This document shows, piece after piece, positions 1 to 14,222 of a DNA stretch of 64,000 bases; position 1 is the stretch's first letter; each line of letters opens with the position of its first letter. The position numbers and the translations under genes were made by a program. This stretch comes from Siderastrea siderea (lineage: Eukaryota > Cnidaria > Anthozoa > Scleractinia > Rhizangiidae): NCBI GenBank assembly GCA_964030785.1, contig OZ034970.1, forward strand, positions 2,053,911-2,117,910, read 5' to 3'. The notes under the pieces are model-generated. The model saw only the letters and a list, made by a program, of their open reading frames with translations, did not search any database and was not told the DNA's origin.

Positions 1-1077
1 TATCAAGTCGATTGACGCCACATTAGCTAAACACGTGATATTTTGGCCGCGCGAGACGGCGACACTTTTGAAGTCAAATTTGAGCTATTTTCACCGCGAA
101 AAAAGTACGTCTGAGAAGTTTGATGCCGGTTTAAAGCTTAGAATCGTTTTTTATACACATAAAACAATCAAAAACCGAAGAAAAAATTTTCGTGTCATAT
201 ACACTTTAATTCCCTATTATATATATGTGGATAATGAGAATGAATTAACAGAGAAGCGCAATGTTAGAAAGACTAAAAAACAAGAGAAGAAAAAATGTAT
301 TGAATACACGTTAGCTCTTTTCAAGGTTTTCTAACTCGGAAATTTATACTGAATCAGGGTCCGTTTACAATTTTTTTTAGCATGGAACCTGAAAGAAATG
401 GACCCCACAGCCCTGGTGCAGATCTAGGATTTAGAGAAAGGGTTTCAAAAAAACGGCTGGCGAAGGCGGGAGTGTCTAAGGGGGTCCAGGGCATGCTCCC
501 CCGGAAAATTTTGAACGTTTTCTCCTCGAAAATGTGATTTCCAACATTTTGAGGAGCTCCAGCATATGAAAGCTTTTTAGTTGCTGTAAATTCAACTCAC
601 TTTTTGTGCTAGCTATATACATGCTAACTTCCATATTAAAAAATCTTTTATCAGTCTGTAACAAATAACGTTACTTGTGTCAGCTATAGGAATTTTTTTG
701 GGCTCACTGTATGTGGCAAGAATTTTTGTTTTTGACATTGGTGTTCCACATGAATTTTTTCATTATAAAAATCTGCCAACAGGATGTTTCTTGTCAAAAT
801 CACTCAACTCTCCTCCCCGCAGAAGTCAAGTGGTCCGTCCCTTAATAAAAACAATCGAATATTGATAAAAGACGCACCAATCACGAGAAAGTCGCCAGGA
901 AAGACTTCTTGCCCCCAGTGTCACTCGTCTATTTCGCGTTCAGTTCGCTCCAGAACTTTCGCTAGCAGACCGCGCGCTTTCTGACCAACGCAAACAAATA
1001 CGACTGTTTTAGTCCTAACTGAATACAGATCATCCAGAGTAACTATGAATGATTACAGACTACTGTTTTAGCTGGCC
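1..1077. other. Non-coding host DNA, nothing recognised
   Basis: AT-rich sequence with only short open frames that start and stop at random and have no codon bias or recognisable motif. No RNA gene, long repeat or exon with convincing splice sites was seen. Confidence 0.5.
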
Positions 1078-1083
1078 TTCACA

Positions 1084-2764
1084 GAGGGTCTCAATGGAGT
1101 TAACCGTTAGCCGTAAAACGGCCAAAAATTTAGCCGTTAGACGTAAAAATTGCCAAATTTTAACTGTTAGTCGTAAAAATAAGTCAACCGTAAAATTTTT
1201 CCTATCTACGATTTGTCATTTTGAAAGTGTCAAAATCTTAGACTTTTATGTGGCTTGTCTTGTGACTATAGTGCGGTTACGACGGTTACACATTCTATCC
1301 TGGTACCGAAAACAGACATTTGGCTCAGGTCCGGCAGAGTCATATTCCGCGAACCGGAAGTGTCTGCTTTTCGCGCGTGGATTGAGTTAACAGACAACTT
1401 TTTGTTTAAACTATTTTTAGGATCTTCAGTTTCTTCATTCAGTGTATGAGCGATGGCTGTCTTGAAAGGCGAAATTAGTTTATATCGAGCTGGGGAGGAG
1501 AAGCCAATTGAAAGATCATGAGGCAAGAATAAAAATCGGAGAAAAACACCGCTCTATTTCAGCAAATCTCATCGATTTTCTTGGTCTTAACGACCAAGCC
1601 AAGAAGTTCGGGCTAGGGTCATTTGACCTGAAACTCTACCTCCTTGTGAAAATCAGCGGGAAAACGGAAGATTACTCAACAGCAGCTCGATCTGGAATTA
1701 CCTTTGTTGCTTGACTCAGATGGCGAAACGGTAAGCTGAACGGTAAGTAGTCTAAGTAGTGAATTCAATGCTAAAATAGGCTAGATGTGTTTGTACGTTT
1801 TCTATTTTGACGCTACTGCACATGCATACTGCCAGGCAGTGTACTGGGTCTACCAGTGCATGTAATATTAAAACGTATAAAACGTCCAGGTCCTGGTTAT
1901 TCAAAGAGTGGATAAAATTTTTTCAGTGGATAAGCTCCGCTTATATAAACTGTCCACCGCCGATCTATCCAGTTCACTTAGCGTTTTAACACAGTACAAA
2001 GTTCAAATTGAACAAGGAAACAGAGGCTCTTTATTGCTTTTGACACAAATTTAGCAAACAACTGTAATACTCGTCAGTTATGCGAGTGCTTGTTTAGCGT
2101 AGAGCATGTTATTCATAATTTATGGAAACTAAAAGAAACTGCAGCGAAACGACGATTTGACCTTGCAATTGGTAGCACGAGGTATGTCAGTTGAACTGTA
2201 AAGGTGTTACCTCTCAGCCAATTTCATCGGAATCGAACAGGTCAGTCAGAATGTGAAGAAGGTACACGAATACATCAAATCTACTGTGAGGAAAGTAAAC
2301 GAAAGAAATCACCTCAAGGAAGACTCAGCAACGAATGGCCCTCAAGGAACTGTGTCTCAAAAGACACAAATTTCTGTCGAGCTTCTGCTGAATGGTGTCA
2401 ACAGCCTTAGAAGAAACGCAACAATTGTTAACAGTGAGTACAAAGATAACATTGATTGACAAACTTTACTTACGACACAAGTAGAGAACCTGCACGCGGT
2501 ATCTCATTTTAAACATGAGACATTTAACGCCCTTGAATATGCCACATGTTTATATATTTTTTATCCCGGAATTGACCTAAGAAGTAAACGACCGGTCGTT
2601 AATGTGTTTTAGAATGATAAAAGTTAATTATTAGCTTTTTAAAACAATGGAAATTAATTTTTAACATTTCTGTTAACCGTAACGGAAAGAAATTAACCGT
2701 TAGCCATAAAAAGACCAAAATTTTAACCGTTAACCGTAAAAGCCTAGACCCCATTGAGACCCTC
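1084..2764. mobile_element. Non-autonomous TIR DNA transposon, 1.7 kb
   Basis: The ends are inverted copies of GAGGGTCTCAATGG, each followed by degenerate repeats of TTAACCGTTA and its variants (about 1,097-1,195 and 2,600-2,742). TTCACA lies directly outside both ends (1,078-1,083 and 2,765-2,770), which fits a 6-bp target site duplication. The interior has no open frame resembling a transposase, so it is a non-autonomous or decayed copy. The superfamily is not assigned. Confidence 0.5.
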
Positions 2765-2770
2765 TTCACA

Positions 2771-5700
2771 CATAGGTGCAGACACCGACAAATCGCCCCA
2801 TGTAACAGAATCCACAGAGGTATTGCATTCCAGATTCCTATCCTCTGGAGTCCGGATTCCAACCGTTTAAATTCCGGATTCCAGTCATCTGGATTCCGGA
2901 TTCCAATTTTCTGGATTCCAGATGCCAACCATATGGATTCCGATTTCTTCCATACTTGTTTCCACTTATGTTTGCCGCACTGTGTCCTCTTACTTAAATT
3001 GTTTTCTGTCATAATACAATAAAAGAAAACATGCAAACGCTTCTGTTCTGTACAGTAGCAGCGGAGCGGTAAGTCAAGATTTCTCTGTGAAAAACCACGA
3101 GTAACGTAGTAGCTCTGCTGCTCTGCTGCTCTGTTCTGCTGCTCTCCATGTTCTTTATGCATGATAACTTGGATTTCATGGCTGACAACGTACCTTACAC
3201 ACATGCAAATATACGTACTATTCTTTTCCGTAAGTAACCTTCTGTGTTTGTACCCCTTTGCAGAGGGGATTCAGTATGAGCTAAATTAGTCACTAGTTGT
3301 ACCGGAGAAACGAATTGATTTCCACTTATTTGACATTCGCTAGAACCAGTAGTGCTTCTTTGTCAGTCTACTAAGCCCATTTAGTTGGGATCTCAAGAGG
3401 GACTGTTGACCTACAAAAGCTCTAGAGTACAAGCAGATTCTCATCTCTATCCGAGATAGTCCAGCGAGCGAAACACGCCTAAACACAAGATCGCTTTCAT
3501 GCACGATAATCTCGTTTTCCTTCTGACGCGCGACGACAATATTCTGGCGTGTTTGCGTGTATAAACAAACTAATAAATAAGAGACTCCCAGATCTCTTCA
3601 GATCTAGATCACGATCTAGGATCTAGGTAAATAGAAAATGACTGTTTTTGCTTTATGCTTCAGAAAACCCGATCTGAGTGAAGTTAATCAACCGCCCATG
3701 TAAGGTGATGTTTTGTTTTTGGGCCAATTTGCAAAATTGTTGAGACTCATTGACTCCAACCTGGCTCAGAAGCGGAATTATAAACAGTAGACAGAACATG
3801 CCACCTTTAGCTATAGATATCCTTATAGGATCCTATAAAATTTACATTTAACACTGCCATTGTAAAAATTTTAATTAAAGCAGTTAATTAGAACTGTGTG
3901 TGGACTGCAACCTTCAGAGAGAGTTACTAATTGGCTGTCCTTTAAAATTTTCATTTAAGACATGGCAAAAAAAAATCACGAAAAAAATGTTTTAAAAACC
4001 TCTGAAACCCGGAATATATTTTTCATCAATAACGCCCCTAAATCCAGTAACCGCTGTATTGAAACTCCGCTTTGCTTGTCATCGCAGCGTAAAAACTAGT
4101 TCTGTTAAGGTTTGAATATGACCAGCTGCCAAATGTGTGTTTTTTAATGGTTAATATTATAGTTATTGAGCCGTCAATTACTTTTCATCGTTATTCAAAA
4201 ACGCAGAAAAACACTTTTTATCCTGTAAATTGATGCAGATGGTTTGTTCCCTCGTTTGATCAGGAGCCACTGCAAAGCTATTGCCCTTAAGGTAAGTTAT
4301 GTAAAGAAATACAGTTGCAAACAAAAGAGGGATGCCAAAGTCCCGAATAACTTTCTCTATCCTTTTGGTGCAGTTGAGTACTATTAGTTCTAGCCGAAAT
4401 GTACTGTGAGGGCTGTATAGGCCCTGTGGCAGTGACTAGCTCTGAAGCTAGTGTAATGTTTTTCTTCTCGAATCGAAGGTTCCTCGCTAGCCTTTTTTGG
4501 TGGTTAACTAATGCAGACTAATGTCACGTTTCCCACAAATATTGCTTTGAAGCCTTTGCAAGTTGTTTAGTTGTCAAATGTTTAGTTCAATGAAACAGTT
4601 TTTGCTTGAAAAGAAAGAGACCTCAAACAACCTGATCGACTAGTGGTGAAAAAATGAAATGTTGGGCGTCGTGCCTAATGTCATATTTGTGGTTATTATT
4701 GCTTAGTTTTAACATTTAGGGGGGCTTTAGTTAAATATTAGGAGAAAAGCTGCATGCGTTCTGATGGTTAAAGCCGGAAACTGAACTTTGGCTTAAGCGA
4801 AGCTTTCTGTGCAAAAATTTTAACAGCCAAACGTTGTTAAAAAAAAAATCAGTGGTGATATCATTTACAATGTACCTTCCGTGGAATTACTAAAGGTAAA
4901 ATAGAAAATTGGATGGAATCCAAAAATCAGTTGAATTTATCATCTTCCTGGTAGCATAAGACAATGAAAATTTGCCACGCACACTTTTTCGGTCAATTAT
5001 TTTCACACGTAGTAGAAGTCTAAGAAGAGGCTAACGCTTGACGCTTGACGCTTGACATGCCACTTGGTAAATCAGCCAAATGAAAAGGATCCAGTTTACC
5101 AAAAGCACGACTTGGCGCCTTTAAAGGCGAATTAGCTGTAAGCTGCAAACATCTAAGCTCGGGCCAGTTTTGAGGAGGAACTCAAAACGACAATTCGAGT
5201 GATGTCTCGTTAAGCTCAGACGATATTCAAATGGCACAAAAACGTTTCTAAATTTTTACAAAAAAGCTGCAATCAATTATCTACAATACAGGCAGTATTG
5301 CTCTACCGAAATGTCAAAACAGTTTTTAATTAACACTCTCGCCTTTCATTAATTTTGTTCGCTTTCTTCTTCTTCTTTAAATAGAATACGCTAGCTAACC
5401 TTTTCTTTCCTTTTCATAAAGAAAAACAAATAAAACTGCCACATTCGCTGCTCTATTTTAAACTGCTTATGTTTTATCCAACGTCGAAGACAAGTAATTA
5501 AATATGTAGACAAAAGTCTGGCAATTTATAATTCGTGTTTTTTTTTACGGGCAGCAAAATTTTGAATACGAGGGAAATTCTCCTCTCTGCACTGCATTGC
5601 ATTCATTCGTCACCGATATTTTGTTATCAAAAGTGAATTTCAGTAAACCCATTTCAAGAATTTTACCAGCATTTTTTTTTAATTTCGTGGATTCCGGATT

Positions 5701-5865
5701 CGGGATTCCGTTACATGGAGCGACTGAGGACAAAGATTTTGCAGAGTCGAGTGCATACAACATGTGCGATATTCATTATTCCGAATGTTCAAACTCTGAA
5801 TATTTCTTATTCATTTGCTGATTCAACTCGTTATTCGTTATTCATTATTCCCCTTTCACCCCCGA
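2771..5865. other. Non-coding host DNA
   Basis: No gene recognised. A local run of GGATTCC-type words occurs at about 2,830-2,945 and produces a long minus-strand frame with no family resemblance. The remainder is AT-rich and unstructured to the eye. Confidence 0.45.
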
Positions 5866-6159
5866 AAGACTGTGTATGACGTTGTGGGATGGGTTGGAAA
5901 AAATAGTAACGGTTTGGAAGGAAAGCTGGCAACCCTCAAAAGTATCTTTTCTACCAAAGGGCGAAAGTGAAACCCTGCTAAATTAAAGGATCTGGGAAAT
6001 GAAACATTTTGACCCCCAACTCAAAATTGCAAGCAAGTAGATATCCAGGGGGGATGTTCGAACATAGCCATTATTGAGGTCGTAACTTCAGTGTTGCCAT
6101 AGTAACAGCGAATGACTGTTAACGCCCGAGAAAACTGCAACGGCGAATTAAGTACACCT

Positions 6160-6470
6160 TGTCTCGGCCATCTTAATCCGCGAGTGAAATAAGCAGTACA
6201 TTTCTCTCAATCAATATTTCCAAAAGTACATCATTTCTAGCATTGAAACTACGTGGATAGCTTGCAGCAGACATTGTAGTTACTAAATCTGTAAAATTCT
6301 CAGCGAAAACAAAATAAGCCCGCCCCGCTGAGAATTTTACAGACTTAGTAACTACAATGTCTGTTGTAACCTGTCCATGTAACTTCAATGCTAGAAGTCA
6401 TTTACCTTTGGAAATATGAAAAGAAATGTACTGCTTGTTTTATTCACGCATGAAAATGGCCGAGACACGG
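6160..6470. repeat. Foldback (large imperfect hairpin)
   Basis: Two arms of about 140 bp face each other. The inner ~38 bp are almost perfect, GCAGACATTGTAGTTACTAA on the left and its complement ending near 6,363. The outer arms contain GGCCAT... and ...ATGGCCGAG. A related, interrupted version is present in the copy near 28,800-29,100. Confidence 0.55.
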
Positions 6471-6712
6471 TGTAGTTGACTTTACTGTAAATGTAATGAA
6501 AAGCCTTATACACGGAAGGAACCTAGAATAGTGGTTTTACGTTTGTCCCAAGTCTGGAGTTGTAGTGTTTTAATAGACTTCAGAAATAACGTTTTAAATT
6601 TTGCAGTTTTCATAACAGGTTTTGAGTTCAAAATTAGGCTCTCGGGCATCAACAAACATTCGCTGTTACCATGGCAACAACTAAGTTACAACCTCAATAA
6701 ATATATATATAT

Positions 6713-6855
6713 ATTATTTGCCGGCCGGGAGGTCCGTATTGAGAAAAACTGTGCCAGAGGTCTTGAGTACGGCCCGAGGCCGCAGGCCGAGGGCCGTGCT
6801 CAAGACCGAGGGCACAGTTTTTCTCAATACGGACCGACCAAGGCCGGCAAATAAT
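6713..6855. repeat. Palindromic MITE-like foldback
   Basis: A near-perfect hairpin. ATTATTTGCCGGCC at the left end is complemented by GGCCGGCAAATAAT at the right, and GTCCGTATTGAGAAAAACTG is complemented by the matching sequence near 6,810-6,830. The apex lies near 6,784. It has no coding capacity. Confidence 0.65.
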
Positions 6856-8162
6856 ATTTTTATTTTTTTCTTGTTGTTTTTCAAAAGTTAAACGTGTCTT
6901 GTTGTTTTCGGAAAGCAACGTTTTGCAAGCGCGGGTAAAATGAACCATGAAACGAAGCCGTTTGTGACACCAGAGCAGCAAAATACGCTTTTTTACTCTG
7001 TTAAAACTCAGAAATCACAGGAAGCAATATAACTAAAAGAAACCCCTTTATTTTCCCAAATTTCGATACATGTAGCTAACTCCCCGCGGCCCGTTCCGTT
7101 GACCGCGGTCAAGATCGGAAAATTCCGCCCGCTCCCGGAACCAATCAGATTGCAGGATTTGGTTCATCTTGCCTGCTCACGTGCTGAGAAAAAAATAAAT
7201 CTTATTAGACGGTTTAGTGTGTAGTATCGTGGGATATTTTTACGAGTCGCGCCGTATTTTGGCGAGCCCGTAGGGCGAGTCAAAATACAAGAGACACTTG
7301 TCAAACCTGTCAATCGAGCGAAGCGTCGGGATTTTGTTTCAAACTTGCAAGGAAAACAAAGATGGAACAAGGCAAAACTGAATTATTTTCGGGTTTACAG
7401 TTAGACGAACAACAATGTTCTTGGTCACCGAGTAAAACTACGAAAAGAAAGAACTCGACAGAACAAACAGAACTCGAAAGTTAAGTCAAACAAAGTTAAA
7501 CAGCACTTCAAGCTCAGTCATCTTCGTCCGAATCACTAACCACGGGTCGTTTTGGAAGAGATAGCGGTGGAGATTTCTGACCGATAACAATTGTGCATTT
7601 GTTGAAGACAGCTCCTGAGGAAAGATGGGTTCCGTTTCCTGACTTTGACAAACAAATGACAAAAAAGATTGTTAAGTTCCTCGGCGGGAATTTCTTCAAT
7701 GGCCCTTGTTTCTTTAACGGACTTGAGGTCAGTTTTTGTCTTTTCTGTTGTATTTTAATACGTTTCGATTTTCTTCAATAAATAAAGAAATTTCACTGTC
7801 GTCTAGGTCATTGCTTGTCTCTAGGATCTCGTTTTCGTTAAAAACCTCAAAATTTGGTAAGCATTCATTGTTTTCTTCCGGAAAACGACCGTTTCGGCCA
7901 TTTTTTCATCGTTCACCTTGTAAGCCTAATGCCTGACGTGGCATTTGTAGAAAACCTGTCAAACCGGTCTTCTGGAGTACAAATACCGTGGGATATTTGT
8001 ACTCGTTTTGGGTGTTATTTGTACTCTACTGAATGCAGTTGAATAATAATGGCCATTTTCGAACACCCTCACCCCCTGGATATCTACTTGCATGCAATAT
8101 TGAGCTGGGGAGGGGGAGTCAAAATTTTTCATTCCCCACTTTGTTCGATTCTTACAGAGAAT

Positions 8163-11100
8163 TGCTCTTAATTCGGAAAAAATGTGATACTGTAATCTAA
8201 TTCCGTCAATTATTCGACATGAGCATCATGGATCTCTGCGTGACGTGTTTTTTAAGTAAACTTGTTTTTCTTGCGAGCAAAACAAACGCAAAATATCATT
8301 CCTGTTTAAAGACCATTATCACCGGTGCTCCGATTTTGGTACTCGACCCGTTCTGTTTCATAGTCTAAAAGACGTCTGTGGACTGCAGGAGTTTGTGTTT
8401 AAAGCTATCTTAAATGGTATTTCTTGCTGGTTGGCTGGATTCATTAACGGGGCAAATCGATCCTGGCTTCATTGCTTTGGGCCCTAGAGCTTGAAGGTAT
8501 TTTGTTATCGTTATTGCTGTGACGCTTAAATTGTCGCAATCCCTGCGATTTTTGGTAAACGTGCGACAACTTTGTACATTTAGTTTGGGAAAGTGTTGCA
8601 GACGTAGATATTCTCCCAACGTCTATTGACTTGGATTGTAAGACCTTCTGACATGACTAGACATACGCAAGCAGACAACAACAGCAACAGCAATTTTTAC
8701 GATATTTTGAGCGAGGTTTGAAATCAAATCAATACCGGTATAATTGCTTTTGACTACCCGACAATTAAGTTATTTAAATGACCTAGGCCTGTAGCCTGCG
8801 AATAACGAAACGAAAACGAAACGTAATGAGAATCTTATAAATACTTTTCCAATATGATTCGTTTCCTATAATTAGGTCGATTCGAAGATGCTTCAAAAGC
8901 GTAGCGGCCTCATTTTCAGTTGCATTGATTCTCTAAACTTTATTGCCAGAAATATGTTATATATCAGTGCAATTACCAAAATCGTTTGTGACATCATGTG
9001 GGCACAGTATGTTGCCCAGTATCCGACCACTTCAGTTTAAAAAGGCTCTATCTCCCCTTAATCGGGAGAAAGAGTTTTGAAAATTGGCCCTGAATCGAAG
9101 CAGTTAATTTATTTGCAGATATAACAAAGATTTTGACGCTTCTGTTTAGTATCCGTTGCACAATTAAAACTTTTAGAAAGCTCATACGTTGCCCAGTATT
9201 CATACACTTGGCCCAGTCTCCGACCGTGGCAATAAGTTTGTTATCCATGTACTTATCTTTTAAGTTCCCTCATGTAGTTAGGTGTTCAAAATCGGATATA
9301 GAATTGAGTTTGTAACGTCTTAAAACCTGATACAAGCGACATGATAAATAGTTATTGCTTTTATCGAATTCTCTTTCCATACAGACGGCCATTTGCGCAG
9401 ATTCAACCATATCAGAAGAAGAAACGTTAAGAACAATTTTTTTAAAGCTACGCGAAAGTCGTTTAGATGGGAATAAGTAAGAATCTGGTCCAAATTGAGA
9501 GATTAAAGGGATAGAGCCTCAATCCTATCTCTACCCAACTCTCTCACCTACGATGGGCTATGAGTTTTCTTGTACGTCCGAGAGCTAATCGGCTAGACAA
9601 AACTAATCCCTGGAAGCGGGATGTACGCTTGAACTCCACTAAGAGTTCGCGGAGAAAGAGTAGAGAAACATAAGAAATGATGCTGGCTATTTTGAACCCT
9701 TTAACAAGGCATTTGGTATAGAAAGGTCATTAAGTTTACTTTGTTGTGGTTTGAATTCTATGCAGGTTATTGAACGTTTAGACAACAAAAACAATTGTTT
9801 AAATAATTTTTGAATTTTGGGAATAGATGTTTTAAAGTGTCTAAAAAAACAAACAAAGTTGACTCGTCCAGATGACAAATTTCCCTCAGGAATCTCTTCA
9901 GTTTACCTGACGAAATGAACTCAAAATTAATTGTTTGTTCTCCCTGTTTTGTTCAACAGCAAACAGACAATCATCCATTTAAAAGAAGTAATTTTTGGTC
10001 TCATTGTCTGAATACTTCGTTCACTAACTTGTAGAAAATATACTTTTTTGCTAAGACATTAAAACTTAATTTGAAGGACATCAATTGTAAATTAATACTC
10101 TTTCAGATCTTTGCACTGGAAACTTAGTCTTGAGACGTGCAAAGAAAACTATAAAAACTGATGGTGATAAACAAACAAGTCACCTGCTGACTATAGATGA
10201 AATCAACAGAATCAACACCCACTGGGGAGAGCTAGGGGCTATTTCTTGTGAGACCAAGTGCTTAAAACCTTTTCACTTTCTCAGACCACAATGCATATTT
10301 ACTGATAATCTAGTTCAGCGTCTAATGGTCAACATCTGTACCGGTCTGTTTCAGAACAAATTCTCCTTGTTCTACCTTGTGAAAAATCTACAATGACTTG
10401 TTCTGTGCCGAATGAAAGCAGTGGATAAGGAATAATTGGATTATGTGGAGGTCTACTTTTACGTTAAAATTGGAATTTCATCGCCTGAGTGACAAAACCA
10501 TCGGAAACAATCTGCGCTGTAGCGAATTTAACCGATACAGTATGTTGCCCAGTATCCGACCAATGTTCCGCTCAAATTTTTGTGTCGCACTTTATAGAAA
10601 TTGGTGAAAAACTAAGTATTTCTAATAAAAGTATATTATTTCAGCTTCCGATTGGTTGTTTTAATGGTCTTAATGCTTAATGGAGACTCAAGAAGGTGCA
10701 GTTCTGTTTAGATGAGTAAAACGTCTAGGGGTAAATTTGAAGTTTTTCACTGCGCAGTGAAATACCGTTGTTCAAATGAAAGTCTGTTACATGCGATATT
10801 TTCGAGGAAAAATCAAGAGATTGGCGTTATAAGAATTGAAGAGATCAATTGTTCAAAGCCTTATCGAATTTCTAATTAGATTCAAAATTTTTAGGAAAAT
10901 AGGATTTAATAGTTTCCACTAAGTTTCGAGTTAGGGTGCCTTAAGTGTCCAACTAGTTTTTTGTTGATGTCTAAAATTTTGTTATACAAAATCAATTTCG
11001 GTACTTCAACTGACCTCAAAACTATGACTAAAAAAGCTAGCTACAGAAAAGTCTGTAAAAAGTGGCTTTAGCTATAGTTATTATTCGAGGCAAACCATTT

Positions 11101-11369
11101 TCCTTGTGTTTTTTAGCTAGGACAGTCACGTTTAACATTTTTGTGTCAAAATTTGATCCGCGCCATGTCGGACAATTCAGAGTACTTCAAAATCACTCAA
11201 ATTTCGAACATTCTACTTTCCTCTGTAGAAACTTTTACGCCCTCCAAGATGGCTGTGGTTTAGTGTCTTTCACCTCTTTTCACAAAGAAAGAAAGAAAGA
11301 AAGAAAGAAAGGAAGAAAGAAAGAAAGAAGGAAAGAAAGAAAGAAAGAGAGAGAGGGAGAGAGAGAGAG

Positions 11370-11460
<91 letters not shown>

Positions 11461-14222
11461 AAAAGAAAGTTGGTAAGCGTGTCATTTTTATTTGAGCCAT
11501 GCCCATGTTCTATATGGGGTTAAAATGAGCCATAAATTTCGATCATGGTTTATTGGTGAATTGGCCGATGATAATTATTGTAAAGCAATCAGATGCGCCC
11601 ATCAAAGAATTGTGGTAGAATTGTAAGCCCGACGCGTCATAGTAGGAAGCTAGTTCCTAGTTTGTACAAGTTCTTTAAAACATAAGCCATGTGACCAATC
11701 AGGATGCTCCTTTCCACCATGTGTTAGTTGTGTGTATAATCCTTATATAATAAAAACAAATCGTTTGTTTCAACAAATAATTCACCGATCATAATCAACC
11801 TCTATAAAATAAAACAATTTCCTCTTCATAGTGGGTCATGGCAATGACGTATTGTGTATTGTGACAACAATCGACGTTGTTTTACAAAAGCGAACACAAG
11901 TTTGGACTGTATAGTGGTGTTTTAAGTTAACAAAGAGCGGTTTCAGCGGATATAGCTCGTTTAATCCAGTTCCTCGTTATTCTCGCTTAATTTATGAAAT
12001 GAATGCACGTTGTTGACATTTACCTAAACAGATATATCACTTATTTTTCACACTAGAAAGTTATCAACCTGTCAGTTAGTCAGGAAACACTTTTATTATG
12101 TTAAACTGGAATTACAATTTGGTATTGAATTCTCGATCTAGAATTAAGCTGAGCTATTGCGATGTTTTTCAGGATTAAATTTTATGGACAGTAAATTACA
12201 GAAGTTTAATTTATGACCGTCATTTCCATAAATTTACAGTCCATTTCGAGCGGTTTTAAATTATTTTATTAACTTAGTAATTGGTTTTCTTATCATCAGG
12301 CCGACAGTATGATCAAAGATGGAACAGTGTCATTTGACTTGGCGGCAAAGACCGATAGCATAATTTCCTGAAGTAATCTCCTTTGGAAAGGTAAGATTTT
12401 TTTTTAGATTGACTTCCTTCTTTCTTCCCGCATCTCTTATGGCATCGTGAACTGATTTTTTTCCTTAGGCAGAGTAGAAATATTAATATACTTCTTTTTT
12501 TGAAGAGTAAATCTTCACATGACTCGTATTAAAATTTAATATTAAAATTTTGTCTGCTGGCTAACTGGCAGAAGCAGCGAAGAGTAATTTCACAGTGACT
12601 TCTAAGAAAATATAGTCATTAATTTTTGAAAGATATCTTCTAATTACTGCAGCAGACCGAAGATCAAAGCAGGGATAGTTCTATAAATACTTTCAGATGT
12701 GATCGTTGTACAATCCTTGCAGCACAGCCATAATGTTATTTATAGTACAAAAATATAATTAAATTGATTTTCTCCTTTTTTGCCACATAAAAATATTTTA
12801 ACATCAAAATTCTGCTTTCCTAAAATGTTGTGTCTGGTTTAATAGTCATTTAATCCCCTAACTGTGTAAATTGTGGCATGGTTTCTCTAGTAAGACATCC
12901 CCACTTTTAAGGACGGCGAATTTGCTAAGTGACCGTACGCGTCCTGTTGACTGTATTACCAGACTAGAACCAGTTCAGCCCATACATATTGCATAATTAA
13001 ACGTTTTGACTTCTCTGTATGCAGTTAGGAAGGATCATGTTTCTGGCATGACTTGTAAAAAGCCCATTACCACTGCAGGAAAATCAAAAAGGAGAACCTT
13101 TTTACACATAGATTTTCTAAGCAGGTCTTTTGCAGTAGTATGTGTTTTGGGATGGGGGATTGTTTCTTTCATGCCCGTTCCATTTGTTTTTACACTTTGT
13201 TTTTCTTTTCAAATAACATTATTAATGCTAAGTCCAGTTAATGCTACCAAATCATCGTATTTTAAATTCAAGATAAGATTTTCTAGTCATGTTATCCATT
13301 ATCGCAACGCAAGAGGAAATGGATTAGTCCGATGTGAAATGAAATCATGGGTAATTTGTTTTATCATTGAATACAGCACGCAAATAGTAGCCATGTGCGC
13401 TTGTGAATAACCTTGAGAGCTGAACTTTTGACTCCCTTTAAGGTAAAAAAAAATAAGACTTTAATCCCACGTAGCTTTCCACCAAATTAAAAAGCAATTT
13501 TACTCTTAACAATTTCCGACGACTTTCAAGCATCATAATAACTTCTAAGAAAACTTTCATTGATTCTAGTGATGCAAAAATAGCACTCATTTCCATTAAC
13601 GTAACACAGGATACAGAAGTGATGTCAAGACCCTCAATTTTGAAGCGGTATGCCGCAATTTTATTCATTGCTGGTCACGAACATTTGACCCAATATCCGT
13701 ATGATTGACATTATTTCCTTTGATAAATAGGTCCTCACCGACTACCAATGTTAATTATGTCCGATCAAGAACTTTGGCAGTCACATAGATATACACATTT
13801 TTAATGTGCCGCAACGTAATATTTAGTTTTCTAAACATGAAGACTTCTAAAAAGGCCAGAAGCTCAGAAATTTAGTGCTCAAAGTCTTGCACGTTCGTTG
13901 GTCAAGTGTTTACTTTAGAATCACCTAGTTCGCGCAATAAACAGCTGATGGTTACCTTTCTCATCAAACGCGCTCATGACAAGCAACTTATCTTTTTCCA
14001 TCCACTCTCCGCCCTAGCAGGATTTTGAAACATCTCTTCTCTAATACACACTAATTTCAAAACTAGACGAAAATCTTGACATCGTTTAGCCAAGTGCAGA
14101 AAAGGAGCTATAGGACCACAGTAAAGCACTGCTCTGAGTATTAACGTGTTCGAATGCTCACACATGATTTTTTCCAACTGAGAAGATGCCACGAGGCTTG
14201 TACAGCATAACAAACACCACTA
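8163..14222. repeat. Segmental duplication, left copy (part 1)
   Basis: This stretch is repeated in direct orientation at 53,360-53,972 and 58,406-63,947, with scattered substitutions and small indels throughout. Landmarks shared in order are TATTCGACATG, the CCCAGTATCCGACCA-type words, the GAAA microsatellite, a conserved block at about 12,300-12,400 ending in GGTAAGAT, and a block at 13,100-13,410. No gene was recognised in either copy. The left copy continues after the 5.1-kb insertion at 19,315. Confidence 0.75.
11284..11466. repeat. (GAAA)n microsatellite, ~180 bp
   Basis: A nearly pure GAAA/GAAG/GAGA tract. The duplicated locus at about 60,870-60,938 holds a much shorter tract interrupted by GCAA units. 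The open frames across it are artefacts of the repeat. Confidence 0.9.

Larger units (their letters stand above)
5866..8162. mobile_element. Dispersed TIR element, long copy with nested foldbacks
   Basis: About 85-bp imperfect inverted arms (5,996-6,075 and 8,046-8,135) contain a shared word, AAGTAGATATCCAG, and its complement. A second, shorter copy at 28,522-29,428 shares the arms and the flanking sequence. Two further foldbacks are nested inside (6,160-6,470 and 6,713-6,855). A short ATG frame begins at 7,361, but no transposase was recognised. In the segmental duplication partner near 53,365 the sequence just right of this element (from TTAATTCGG) follows unrelated DNA, so the right boundary near 8,160 is well supported. 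The left boundary is less certain. Confidence 0.5.

Noticed and set aside
2599..3204. 201-codon minus-strand frame
   Set aside because: Overlaps the right end of the 1.7-kb TIR element and a GGATTCC-rich tract; composition is repeat-driven, with no motif.
11062..11523. Long plus-strand frame rich in Lys/Glu/Arg
   Set aside because: It is the GAAA microsatellite read in frame; the duplicated locus has a different length and no conserved frame.
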